Of a stretch of DNA of 64,000 nucleotides, positions 40,501 to 50,505 are shown in pieces. The translations under genes and the position numbers were made by a program. The DNA comes from Paramoeba atlantica (taxonomy: Eukaryota > Discosea): NCBI GenBank assembly GCA_977017575.1, contig CDRNVI010000080.1, positions 1-64,000 of the forward strand. The letters run 5' to 3'. Under the pieces are notes generated by a model that did not search any database, was not told the origin of the DNA, and worked only from the letters and a program-made list of their open reading frames with translations. Numbering within the stretch: the stretch's first letter is position 1; the number at the start of each line of letters is the position of its first letter.

Positions 40501-43428
40501 CGCAGCACGCAGCGGTCCGCCAAAGTGGATTTATGCACTCGTGAGTGTGCGCTCCGAATGTTGATGGATTTGCGTTGCGCGATCCGAGACAACGCACACG
40601 CGAATCGCCGCGATTGAAGTCGTGAAGTCACAAAACTTTGATATGCCTTTTTCTGAGAACCGAAAGCTGAGACCACGCGCAGCACGCAGCGGTGCGCCAA
40701 ATAAGATTTATGCACTCGTGAGTGCGCGCTCGGAATGTTGATGGATTTGCGTTGCGCGATCCGAGACAACGCACTCGCAAATCGCCGCGATTGAAGTCGT
40801 GAAGTCACAAAATTTTGATATGCCTTTTTCTGAGAACCGAAAGCTGAGACCACGCGCAGCACGCAGCGGTCCGCCAAAGTGGATTTATGCACTCGTGATT
40901 GAGCGCTCCGAATGTTTATGGATTTGCGTTGCGCGATCCGAGGCACCGCACACGCAAATCGCCTCGATTGAAGTCGTGAAGTCACAAAACTTTGATATGC
41001 CTTTTTCTGAAAACCGAAAGCTGAGACCACGCGAAGCACGTAGCGGTGCGCCAAATAAGATTTATGCACTCGTGATTGCGCGCTCCGAATGTTGATGGAT
41101 TTGCGTTGCGCGATCCGAGACAACGCACACGCGAATCGCCGCGATTGAAGTCGTGAAGTCACAAAACTTTGATATGCCTTTTTCTGAAAACCAAAAACTG
41201 AGACCACGCGCAGCAGCAGCGGTGCGCCAAAGTGGATTTATGCACTCGTGAGTGCGCGCTCGGAATGTTGATGGATTTGCGTTGCGCGATCCGAGACAAC
41301 GCACTCGCAAATCGCCGCGATTGAAGTCGTGAAGTCACAAAATTTTGATATGCCTTTTTCTGAGAACCGAAAGCTGAGACCACGCGCAGCACGCAGCGGT
41401 CCGCCAAAGTGGATTTATGCACTCGTGAGTGTGCGCTCCGAATGTTGATGGATTTGCGTTGCGCGATCCGAGACAACGCACACGCGAATCGCCGCGATTG
41501 AAGTCGTGAAGTCACAAAACTTTGATATGCCTTTTTCTGAGAACCGAAAGCTGAGACCACGCGCAGCACGCAGCGGTGCGCCAAATAAGATTTATGCACT
41601 CGTGAGTGCGCGCTCGGAATGTTGATGGATTTGCGTTGCGCGATCCGAGACAACGCACTCGCAAATCGCCGCGATTGAAGTCGTGAAGTCACAAAATTTT
41701 GATATGCCTTTTTCTGAGAACCGAAAGCTGAGACCACGCGCAGCACGCAGCGGTCCGCCAAAGTGGATTTATGCACTCGTGATTGAGCGCTCCGAATGTT
41801 TATGGATTTGCGTTGCGCGATCCGAGGCACCGCACACGCAAATCGCCTCGATTGAAGTCGTGAAGTCACAAAACTTTGATATGCCTTTTTCTGAAAACCA
41901 AAAGCTGAGACCACGCGCAGCACGTAGCGGTGCGCCAAAGTGGATTTATGCACTCGTGAGTGTGCGCTCCGAGTGTTGATGGATTTGCGTTGCGCGATCC
42001 GAGACAACGCACACGCGAATCGCCGCGATTGAAGTCGTGAAGTCACAAAATTTTGATATGCCTTTTTCTGAGAACCGAAAGCTGAGACCACGCGCAGCAC
42101 GCAGCGGTCCGCCAAAGTGGATTTATGCACTCGTGATTGAGCGCTCCGAATGTTTATGGATTTGCGTTGCGCGATCCGAGGCACCGCACACGCAAATCGC
42201 CTCGATTGAAGTCGTGAAGTCACAAAACTTTGATATGCCTTTTTCTGAAAACCGAAAGCTGAGACCACGCGCAGCACGTAGCGGTGCGCCAAAGTGGATT
42301 TATGCACTCGTGATTGCGCGCTCCGAATGTTGATGGATTTGCGTTGCGCGATCCGAGACAACGCACACGCGAATCGCCGCGATTGAAGTCATGAAGTCAC
42401 AAAACTTTGATATGCCTTCTTCTGAAAACCGAAAGCTGAGACCACGCGCAGCACGCAGCGGTGCGCCAAAGTGGATTTATGCACTCTTGAGTGTGCGCTG
42501 CGAATGTTGATGGATTTGCGTTGCGCGATCCGAGACAACGCACTCGCAAATCGCCGCGATTGAAGTCGTGAAGTCACAAAATTTTGATATGCCTTTTTCT
42601 GAGAACCGAAAGCTGAGACCACGCGCAGCACGCAGCGGTGCGCCAAAGTGGATTTATGCACTATTGAGTGCGCGCTCCGAATGTTGATGGATTTGCGTTG
42701 CGCGATCCGAGGCACCGCACACGCAAATCGCCGCGATTGAAGTCATGAAGTCGCAAAACTTTGATATGCCTTCTTCTGAAAACCGAAAGCTGAGACCACG
42801 CGCAGCACGTAGCGGTGCGCCAAATAAGATTTATGCACTCGTGATTGCGCGCTCCGAATGTTGATGGATTTGCGTTGCGCGATCCGAGACAACGCACACG
42901 CGAATCGCCGCGATTGAAGTCATGAAGTCGCAAAACTTTGATATGCCTTTTTCTGAGAACCGAAAGCTGAGACCACGCGCAGCACGCAGCGGTCCGCCAA
43001 AGTGGATTTATGCACTCGTGATTGAGCGCTCCGAATGTTTATGGATTTGCGTTGCGCGATCCGAGGCACCGCACACGCAAATCGCCGCGATTGAAGTCGT
43101 GAAGTCACAAAACTTTGATATGCCTTTTTCTGAAAACCGAAAGCTGAGACCACGCGAAGCACGTAGCGGTGCGCCAAATAAGATTTATGCACTCGTGATT
43201 GCGCGCTCCGAATGTTGATGGATTTGCGTTGCGCGATCCGAGACAACGCACACGCGAATCGCCGCGATTGAAGTCATGAAGTCGCAAAACTTTGATATGC
43301 CTTTTTCTGAGAACCGAAAGCTGAGACCACGCGCAGCACGCAGCGGTCCGCCAAAGTGGATTTATGCACTCGTGAGTGTGCGCTCCGAATGTTGATGGAT
43401 TTGCGTTGCGCGATCCGAGGCACCGCAC
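37533..43428. repeat. 177-bp satellite array, about 33 monomers
   Basis: Monomers are 177 bp (59 codons), with some 176-bp variants (AGCAGCAGCGG instead of AGCACGCAGCGG, near 40330 and 41214). Variants alternate at three sites (GAGACAACGCAC/GAGGCACCGCAC; GATTGAGCG/GAGTGCGCG; GTTTATGG/GTTGATGG), giving short higher-order patterns such as a 531-bp trimer at 39207/39738 and an 884-bp pentamer at 40309/41193. The near-nucleosomal length and homogenised order resemble centromeric satellites. Long frames on both strands follow from the length being a multiple of three. Confidence 0.95.
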
Positions 43429-44380
43429 AACAACAACAACAACAACAAATACACTGAGTCCTTTTTAGTGGACCAGTTAGGGGCTCTCGAGTAGGTACTT
43501 ATAGTGTCGATACATCTCGACTTCTTCGTATGACACACTGGACTTCACAAAGCAGAAAGAATATACAAAATAGTAAAACACTTAAACTTTTGTGTGTACC
43601 TGTTGTGTAACTTGTTGTGTGTACCTGTACCTTGTTGCTTGTTGTTGTTGATCTTTTCAGTCAATTTCCCCCATGCACCCCTTCACCCCTGGGGAAATTA
43701 AGTCCCCCTTCCGCCTCCCACTTCACCCCTAGCGCCGCCCCCTTCGCCGTCCCCTCCACCCTGCTCCGTCGCCCCCCCGCGACCTGTTTCGCCCCCCCTC
43801 TTGGGGAGGGAGCTTGAGCTACCCCATGCGCCGCCGCCGCCGCGCTCCCCGCCGCGCTCCCGCCGCGCCACCATTTCCGCCCCGTTTTCGCCGCCTTCTT
43901 TCGTCACCGCTTCGCCGGCCCTTTCTCCGTCCCCCCAGTCGCCATTCCCCTCCCCGGCCCATTGTGTGGAGCTACCCGGTGTCAGCAAAACAAGGCGCCA
44001 AGAAACTAGGGTAGTCTCCATATGCAAAAATTTAAATTGTGAAGGGCACTGGTCGAGCTCCACTGTGAGCCCCGCTGGTGAGAGAGCCTCGCAAGCTCCA
44101 CACACCCTAGCGTGAGTCATCCCTGGTGGTGGAACAGAATATAACGACTGTTCCACTACTTCTTTGCCCCAGGATGCGAATCCATCGGGCATTGAAGTCA
44201 CGGATGACAAGTCAGACCATGCAACCTGACAGGTATTGCTTGTCTATCTGCGAGTGCGGCATCCCACTGGGAAAGTCTGCGCGCGACTGACAGCGTACCA
44301 CCCACGGAGTACGGTAATACCCGGTGCCGTTTCACACGAGCACTAAATAACTAGGGTGTACTCTGAACCCATAGCCAGTC
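43429..44380. other. unassigned 3' part of composite insertion, GC-rich centre
   Basis: It starts with (AAC)n, then a sequence sharing TCGAGTAGGTACTT with the 5' end of LINE C copy 2 (near 50480-50495). A C-rich, CpG-rich stretch (about 43725-43990) follows, then a unique 400 bp with no credible frame. Open frames here reflect base composition. It may be a 3' UTR of the founding LINE. Confidence 0.35.
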
Positions 44381-44727
44381 ATGGCCAAACGGGTTAAACA
44401 ACAACAACAACAACAACTTAAACTTTTCAATAAATCCGACGTGGCGGAACGTACGTCGGGTTCATCAAAATATGCTCAACCAGGATTAAATGCTCAACCA
44501 GGATCAAATGCTCAACCAGGATTAAATGCTCAACCAGGATCAAATGCTCAACCAGGATTAAATGCTCAACCAGGATTAAATACTCAACCAGGATCAAATG
44601 CTCAACCAGGATTAAATGCTCAACCAGGATCAAATGCTCAAGCCAGGATGAAAACCTCGACCAGGATTATATATGCTCAACCAGTAATAATTAGGATTCC
44701 GGAACAACAAAATTGTACACATGCAGG
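44381..44727 (+). other. short frame over an 18-bp minisatellite
   Basis: The frame MAKRVK-Q6 leads into ten copies of an 18-bp unit (CAACCAGGATTAAATGCT and a TCAAAT variant; about 44472-44650), which would encode [12 protein letters not shown] repeats. There is no stop before the poly(T). No function is known; it is probably non-coding repeat, though the codon phase is preserved throughout. Confidence 0.4.
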
Positions 44728-44877
44728 TTTTTTTTTTTTTTTTTTGCAATTAATGAGGGGGGAGAAGTATGAATCGCGGCATTGCCTCTATATTTTAACC
44801 CAGTAGACGAACCAAGTAGGTCCATTGGGGGGTATACGAGTTGAAAACAAGCAATCAAATTAGCAATTTTATCTCAG
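44728..44877 (-). mobile_element. LINE B 3' end fragment with poly(A) (unit 1)
   Basis: The conserved terminal ~90 bp of LINE B with an 18-base A tail (T on plus strand, 44728-44745). On the minus strand it follows another A-tailed fragment directly. Confidence 0.8.
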
Positions 44878-45064
44878 TTTTTTTTTTTTTTTTTTTGGTG
44901 AGCCCAAAACTAGCAAATGTAAAGCATGTATGAAAAGCATGTATAGCCCAACCAAAACTAGCAAATGTAAAGCATGTATAAAAGCATGTAAAGCCCAACC
45001 AAACCGAGCAAACCCAAACCAAGCAAACCCGAAACGAGGGTTTTTTTTTTTTTTTTTTTTTTTT
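44878..45064 (-). other. A-tailed repeat fragments (unit 1)
   Basis: Between A tails at 44878-44896 and 45041-45064 (as T) lies a ~145-bp piece with an internal duplication of a GCAAATGTAAAGCATGTAT-type segment. Its beginning (GAGCCCAAAACTAGCAA) resembles the LINE B 3' UTR, so it may be a diverged LINE B tail. Confidence 0.5.
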
Positions 45065-46046
45065 GCCGCAATCTGACTTCCTAATATCCACCTCGAAAAC
45101 ACCAGCAACTACGTTAACCCATACCTATTCCGATATACGCTCATGATGCGCTTAGGAATTGGCTTGCCTAAGGCACCGGCCAAAGTAACATGCCCCGGCT
45201 GTTCTAATCAAGAATCACCCTCCACCATTATTCCCCACGTTGCTGGATGCTCCCGATGCTCCGGGATGAACTCCACACGCAAACATTCACATATCGTCCG
45301 GTATCTCTCAGAGTTGTGCTCAAAAGCAGGCCTTCCTAGCGTGATCGAACCCCGCATCTACTCCTCGTATCATTGCACTAAATGTAAGTGCACTATCTCA
45401 GCAGATGTCGCCGCGCAACATCCTTGCAAAGCACGCCGTATTCGTTCAGGTCCAGATCTGGCCATCATGTGGCCTCACATGGGTGAGGTACTCTACGACT
45501 TCACAATAGTACATACGTGCTGCTCAAGCTACGCAAAACACACCAGCTCTGCCCTTATGCAGCAGGTCTCCGACAGAAAATATAAGAAATACGTTACTGA
45601 GAAGGGTGTCGATAGCGATTCGTTTAAGTGTCTGGCTGCAACAGATTGCGGCCTTCTACATGACGATACTAAGGCGTTGCTGAAGGCTCTCTCACAAAGA
45701 GCGAAACTTAAATATGAAAGCGTGCGCAATGCTTTCCAGCTCGAAATCGAAAAAATGTCAGCGTACACGGTAGTGTCGCAGCTCCGAGACTACATTCCAG
45801 CAGAGAAGTGGATGAGTGAATTGCGCCTATAAGATATATTTAAAGTCTCTTTAAAGTAAAATTTGTAATCTAAATTTACGGGTATTTGAGAAAACCCAAA
45901 TTCTTAACATATGACGGCAGCTCGTACACGTTCGACTATATGAAGATATTGTTATATAAAACCGAAAGACCATAACATTCCCTTTTCAATAGTAGCCTGA
46001 GATCACCAACTCAGGGAAATTCTAATAGAATAAAAAAAAAAAAAAA
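45065..46046 (+). mobile_element. LINE A 3' copy, 5'-truncated (unit 1)
   Basis: It starts just after a poly(T), encodes the C-terminal 230-odd residues, and has a ~200-bp 3' UTR and a 15-base A tail (46032-46046). It is close to LINE A copy 2. Confidence 0.8.
45090..45832 (+). pseudogene. LINE A C-terminal region: zinc knuckle and endonuclease (unit 1)
   Basis: The frame is open from about 45090 (an ENTSNYVNPYLFRYTLMMR lead), preceded by an in-frame stop. It contains CPGCSN...HVAGCSRC, CTKCKC, the PD-(D/E)XK-like SGPDLAIMW...LYDFTIVHTCC core and the SAYTVVSQLR C-terminus. It is uninterrupted and provided the template for reading LINE A copy 2 across its insertions. RT is absent, so it is a truncated retrocopy. 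Confidence 0.85.
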
Positions 46047-46488
46047 TACCTTCAATTTACGTTAGATTATTGAGGAGTTGGTGGTTTCATTTCCTGGAAC
46101 GCTTATTTTCAGGAGTGTTATATCAAGACCTTTGTTTTTTTTTTGAAAACTGCTACCGATTTAATGTCACTAACAAATATTGTTAATTGATTTTATTTTG
46201 AATTGGGGGGGGATCGCAGTCGGATAAGACGTTCGCATAAATAGTATATTGTCGGAAGACAGCTTCAGTATAGTCTGAAAATCAAGAAGACATTCAATTC
46301 TCTCACTGTAGATTCCTTTTTTATTTGCGGGTTTCGACCAAATTTGGGTGTAAAATGAGATTTTTCATTGAAATCTTGCCCGATGCCACGTTTGTTAGCT
46401 CGTTGTGAAAGCACGTCATCTCGATTTGGACGTTTTCCTATTGTGCTACATGGATATTTCACTTTATCAGCTTTCTTAGGTTCCTTTA
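46047..46488 (-). pseudogene. possible C-terminal extension and 3' UTR of LINE C copy 2 (unit 1)
   Basis: A lysine-rich frame (46265-46488) lies directly beyond the SIRE-like insertion that cuts the LINE C frame. It could be the displaced C-terminus, but the phase across the junction is uncertain. Bases 46047-46264 would then be 3' UTR; a piece of it recurs inverted at 36753-36800. Confidence 0.4.
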
Positions 46489-46891
46489 TAATAGTCCACG
46501 TTTTGAAATTTAGCCGAGGGGCTGTTATGTATTTGCCTGCTGGCCCTTAGGGGCACATAGTTTCTTCGAATTATGATTTGTATTCCGAATTTTACATGGG
46601 CTGGGTATTTACTATTATCTTATATATCCTTGTTAGGTTGTTATTTTTTTTAGGGCAGGTTGGCCGAGGGTTCCGGTGGGGGGGAATCCCGTTAACAACG
46701 TGACACATGATTATTTGTTTTATGCAGGCTTTCTTTTGAACTATGTTTGTGCATGTGAATTCTATCTATATATCGTATTATGTGTTCTTTGATTTTGGGA
46801 CGATTTGGAAGTGTGATTATATTAGTCATAGGTATTTGCTTATATTTGTTTGTTACTTATACGTTTCATGGAGCCCCCTCGGCGTGGATTT
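46489..46891 (+). mobile_element. SIRE-like short element (unit 1)
   Basis: It has the same termini as 11124-11557 (TAATAGTCCACG...CGTGGATTT). A ~30-bp deletion near 46650 and a changed hairpin loop (CCCTTAGGGGC near 46545) mark it. It lies in the C-terminal coding part of LINE C copy 2, without a visible target duplication. Confidence 0.75.
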
Positions 46892-46892
46892 C

Positions 46893-49800
46893 GGAGCACT
46901 AATGTACATCTTTGACTGTTTGCTCTTCCTACCTTGGATTTACTCATATTACTTACTTCTTGAGTTGGATTTCTTTTCCTAGCAATTTTATTGTTCTTAG
47001 ATTTCGGTATGTTTTGTCTGAAACAGAAGGATGATAATGAAACGTCTTGTCTTTCAGCTGCTTGCTTTGCAAGCCAATCAGCCATTTCGTTGTACTGGTT
47101 GCCGCAATGAGCTTTAACTTTAACAACGTATATAGAATTCGTTTCTTCAATCTTACGGAGCTTTGCATCGATAACACGAAGGAGGGAAGGGTTTTCAGCA
47201 TTTTGGTATCCCGTTAATCTAAACTGGTGTCTTAACTTATGAACAAAATCCCAGACATAAGCAGAATCAGTATGAATAACAACAGTGCGCGTTAAGCCAG
47301 ATGCCTGATCAAGTCCTTCACAAAGGGCATACATCTCTGAGTTGGAAGAGGTTCGTTCTATCTCCTCCGGAAGCCTTAAACCTAAATTTGTAGTTGGAAG
47401 CTGATGCCCCAGTGCTAATATGCCGCACCCGCATTGCATTTTCCCTTGTTTTCTTATGAGACAACCGTCAGTATACAGGTGAACTTCGTTGCGATTCAAT
47501 GGGAAAACATTGGGTCCTTCCTCAAGAAATTGAAGGTTCTCGTATGTTGTATCCTTAGAGGTTCTCTTATACTCATTCATCCATTTCGTTGATCCGAATG
47601 TTGTTACACCGTGATTGGGTTCAAGACGTTTACGAAGTTGCCCGATAAGTGACGACCAATGACTTCTATCTTGGGCTTGTACGAATACCTCGCTTACGAG
47701 AAGATTCAAGTCCCTTGCGCATTGTTCAATAGTAGTGGGGAATTTGCTTTCCTCATTATGTCTCCACATAGAAGCATGTGTATAGAGACATGAATGACGA
47801 ACCAGATGACCAACCAATTGTGCTCTCTTAATTCTCGATGTCGTGCTGACTCTGTCGTCACCTTGGTATAGAGAATACAAACGTGTGCCCTTCTTGCCAT
47901 CCCATGAACTTACCCCACAAACCCATCTTCTCATTCGATGAACCTGTGTATCTAAATGCTTGGTTTCTTTATCCGTGAGTGTCCAAGTTCCAGCACTATA
48001 GACCAACACAGGCATTACCAATGTTTTGAAAACTATTAGCTTTGAACTTATGGGCAGTGGGGAGTTCCAGATTCCTTGCAGCTTGTTCATTGCATACCAT
48101 GCTGCCCTTACACGTTCTAGAGCAGGTTTACCTCTTTTGCCCTCTTCGTAAACATTTCCTAGATACCGGTATTGTTTTACTCGTGGAATTTCGCCAATGC
48201 TTGTTACAATTAAAGGGCCATTCGAATCAGGAACTCGCCCAAATGTCATCCATGCTGTTTTTGATGGTCCCACAGAAACTCTAAGGTTAGCTTTCCCGGC
48301 ACAAGAAACCAAGCTTTCAATCATTTTCGAGAGTTCTTGTTTTGACTCTGCAAAAAGGGCAATGTCGTCGGCATAATTGGTATCCGATACACGAATGCGT
48401 TCTTTGCCTCGACTTCTGGTTCCCCGGCTTTGTGTAATCAATCCAAATTGTTTGTTATCTATTGCTGCACACAAAATACGGTCCAGCACCATGACAAAAA
48501 TCGTGGGGGCAAGTACGTCGCCTTGAAGTGTACCATTTCGAACTCGAAAGCTTTCTGTATCCCCGTATGGGGTGCGCACAAAAGATTTTAAGTCACAATA
48601 TAATGCCAAAATTAGCTTTTTGAGGTTCTCAGGTATGTGAAATGCTGATAAGGCTGCTCGAATAGCGCTGTGTGATACGGAAGGAAAGGCTTGTTTGAAA
48701 TCTACAAAACCAACGGCCACACCTCCGGATCCTCGAGATGCCTTTTGAGTTATCTCTTGAAAAATTGCTTGGGCACCTGAGGTTGAGTGATTCGGCCGAA
48801 AGCCAAACTGGTTGGGTCGTAGCATTTCTTCTAATGCAGGTTGAATTCTTTCCAAGGCCATGCGATTCATAACCTTTACAATATGATTGACTAAGCAAAT
48901 AGGTCTCCACTGTAACAAATCGTTGGTGTTTCCCTTTTTAGGCACTGGCACTTGCAGAACAGTCCTCCACGTATCATCTGTAATTCCCGTTTCCTGGATC
49001 TCATTGATAATGTTTAGAAGTGTAGTGGACAGTTCTGCATCTTTCGATAGGGCCTTGTAGGCTTCAACTGGTATGTCGTCACTTCCTGCTGCTTTTCCAT
49101 TATGCATGTTTGACAAAGCTCCATACAATTCTTCAATGGTGAAAGGATCATCGTTTATAGGAACAGTGGGTTTCAATGCATCGATAAACTTCACTACTTC
49201 ATCCTCCTCGGTGGAAGAATGCCCAATTTTACTGAAATGGTCATAAATTTTTTCGAGACATTGTCGCTCATTATTTCCGAAGAATCCTATCTTAGCTCTA
49301 TTGTCTCCGATTATTTTCCGAATTTTTCGAAATGCTGCTCCAGATCTCTTGCGCAGGTCATCAGCAGGATTGGCACACTCTGTTTCAATAACTTCTTCAA
49401 TTTGCGCCGTATGCTCAATGGAGGCTTTTTCAAATAAATTCCGATTTCTCGAGAGTTTGACAACTTTTTCAAGATCATTTTCGTTATCACTGTATTCCTC
49501 CGGTCTTACTTTAGAAATATCACGCTTCTGTTCTTCGTTTAACGTCAGGTTTTTACACATCTTTGGTAAACTTTTGGATGATGTCTTGATTGCTGACTCC
49601 ATTCGTTTCCATATTGAGACAGTCATGTTGCCGTCTCGTTGTCGCTTCTGTGGAGCATGGAGCACTTCTTTTATGCTTTTGATGAAAACATCTTGAGTCT
49701 TTTCATCCCTCAGTGAACCCCAATACGGTCTCGGTGGGGTCGGAAGTGATGCACGCTTCCATTTTATTCGAAAACCAACCCAGTTAAGGCAGTGTGGAGT

Positions 49801-50505
49801 TGGAATGGGTGGCAACAGTACTCTATTTTCACCCATGGAAGAAGCAAATCGCGTGTTGACAACGATGTGGTCCAATTGCTTTTTTGCTCCATTTGGAAAT
49901 GTGTACGTCCACTGCCGTTTAGGCCAACAGCACATGTGTGCTGAACGTGCTTCGAGTGTGCTAAGAAAGAGTTTAAAAGATTTCGTTCGATCAGTGTGCT
50001 CGGTTCCGCGAAAAGGCTTCTGCAGCGGGGAATTAAAGTCTCCACAAATGATTTTAAGGCCATGGTTACTTTTTTGCCACGAGTCAAATAAATTGGCGTT
50101 AAATTCATCCTGCTTGTCTTTATCCGATGCTGCAGTTGGGGAATATATATTAAAAATGCACGTTTGCAATTTACCAATTTTCAAACTACCAGATATAATT
50201 CTGTCACTAACTTTTTCGACTGTAAGCGGCATTTTGCTCAGGAACGCCATACCATTGTATCCTTTGGAAGCGCTCATCAAATAAATATGAATGTTTTCCC
50301 CCGCAATGTGCACACAGTGTCGTAAAATATCTTGCCCACCATTAAAAGTCAATCGCGTCTCCTGCAATGCAACAACGGAAATATTATAGTAGTTCATCAT
50401 AAGTACAATTTGCGATATACGAAACGATTTACGTAAAGCCCAATGTGTCGCATGCCGAAGCTTCAATGTATCAACATTCAAAGTACCTACTCGAAAGCCC
50501 CCTCT
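46893..50505 (-). pseudogene. LINE C copy 2 polyprotein: AP endonuclease, RT, RNase H (unit 1)
   Basis: About 1204 codons remain open from the satellite junction. There is no native ATG at the very start, and the N-terminal domain of LINE C copy 1 is absent, so the copy is probably 5'-truncated. AP endonuclease: TLNVDTL, LQETR, CGDFNSP, QLDHIVV. RT: WRPICLVNHIVK, VDFKQAF, GTLQGDVLAP, catalytic NYADDIAL. RNase H: HLYTDGC, SEMYALCEGL, HTDSAYVWDF, AHCGNQYNEMADWL. All catalytic motifs look intact. The C-terminus runs into the SIRE-like element. The protein is clearly diverged from copy 1. Confidence 0.82.

Larger units (their letters stand above)
43429..50505 (-). mobile_element. LINE C copy 2 with nested insertions, inside satellite (unit 1)
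   Basis: The whole block is flanked by a 13-bp satellite duplication CGAGGCACCGCAC (43416-43428 and 50506-50518). The 5' end is at 50505 and the 3' end at 43429 carries a (TTG)n tail on the minus strand. One LINE insertion therefore founded the block. A SIRE-like element, a LINE A 3' copy and A-tailed fragments later entered its 3' part. Confidence 0.7.

Noticed and set aside
37533-43428. CRISPR array
   Set aside because: Repeats are contiguous 177-bp monomers without unique spacers, and the sequence is eukaryotic.
43729-43990. GC-rich open frames on both strands (for example 43698-44210 minus)
   Set aside because: They are low-complexity Arg/Pro or Gly/Glu compositions caused by C-rich DNA; frames overlap on both strands without domain signals.
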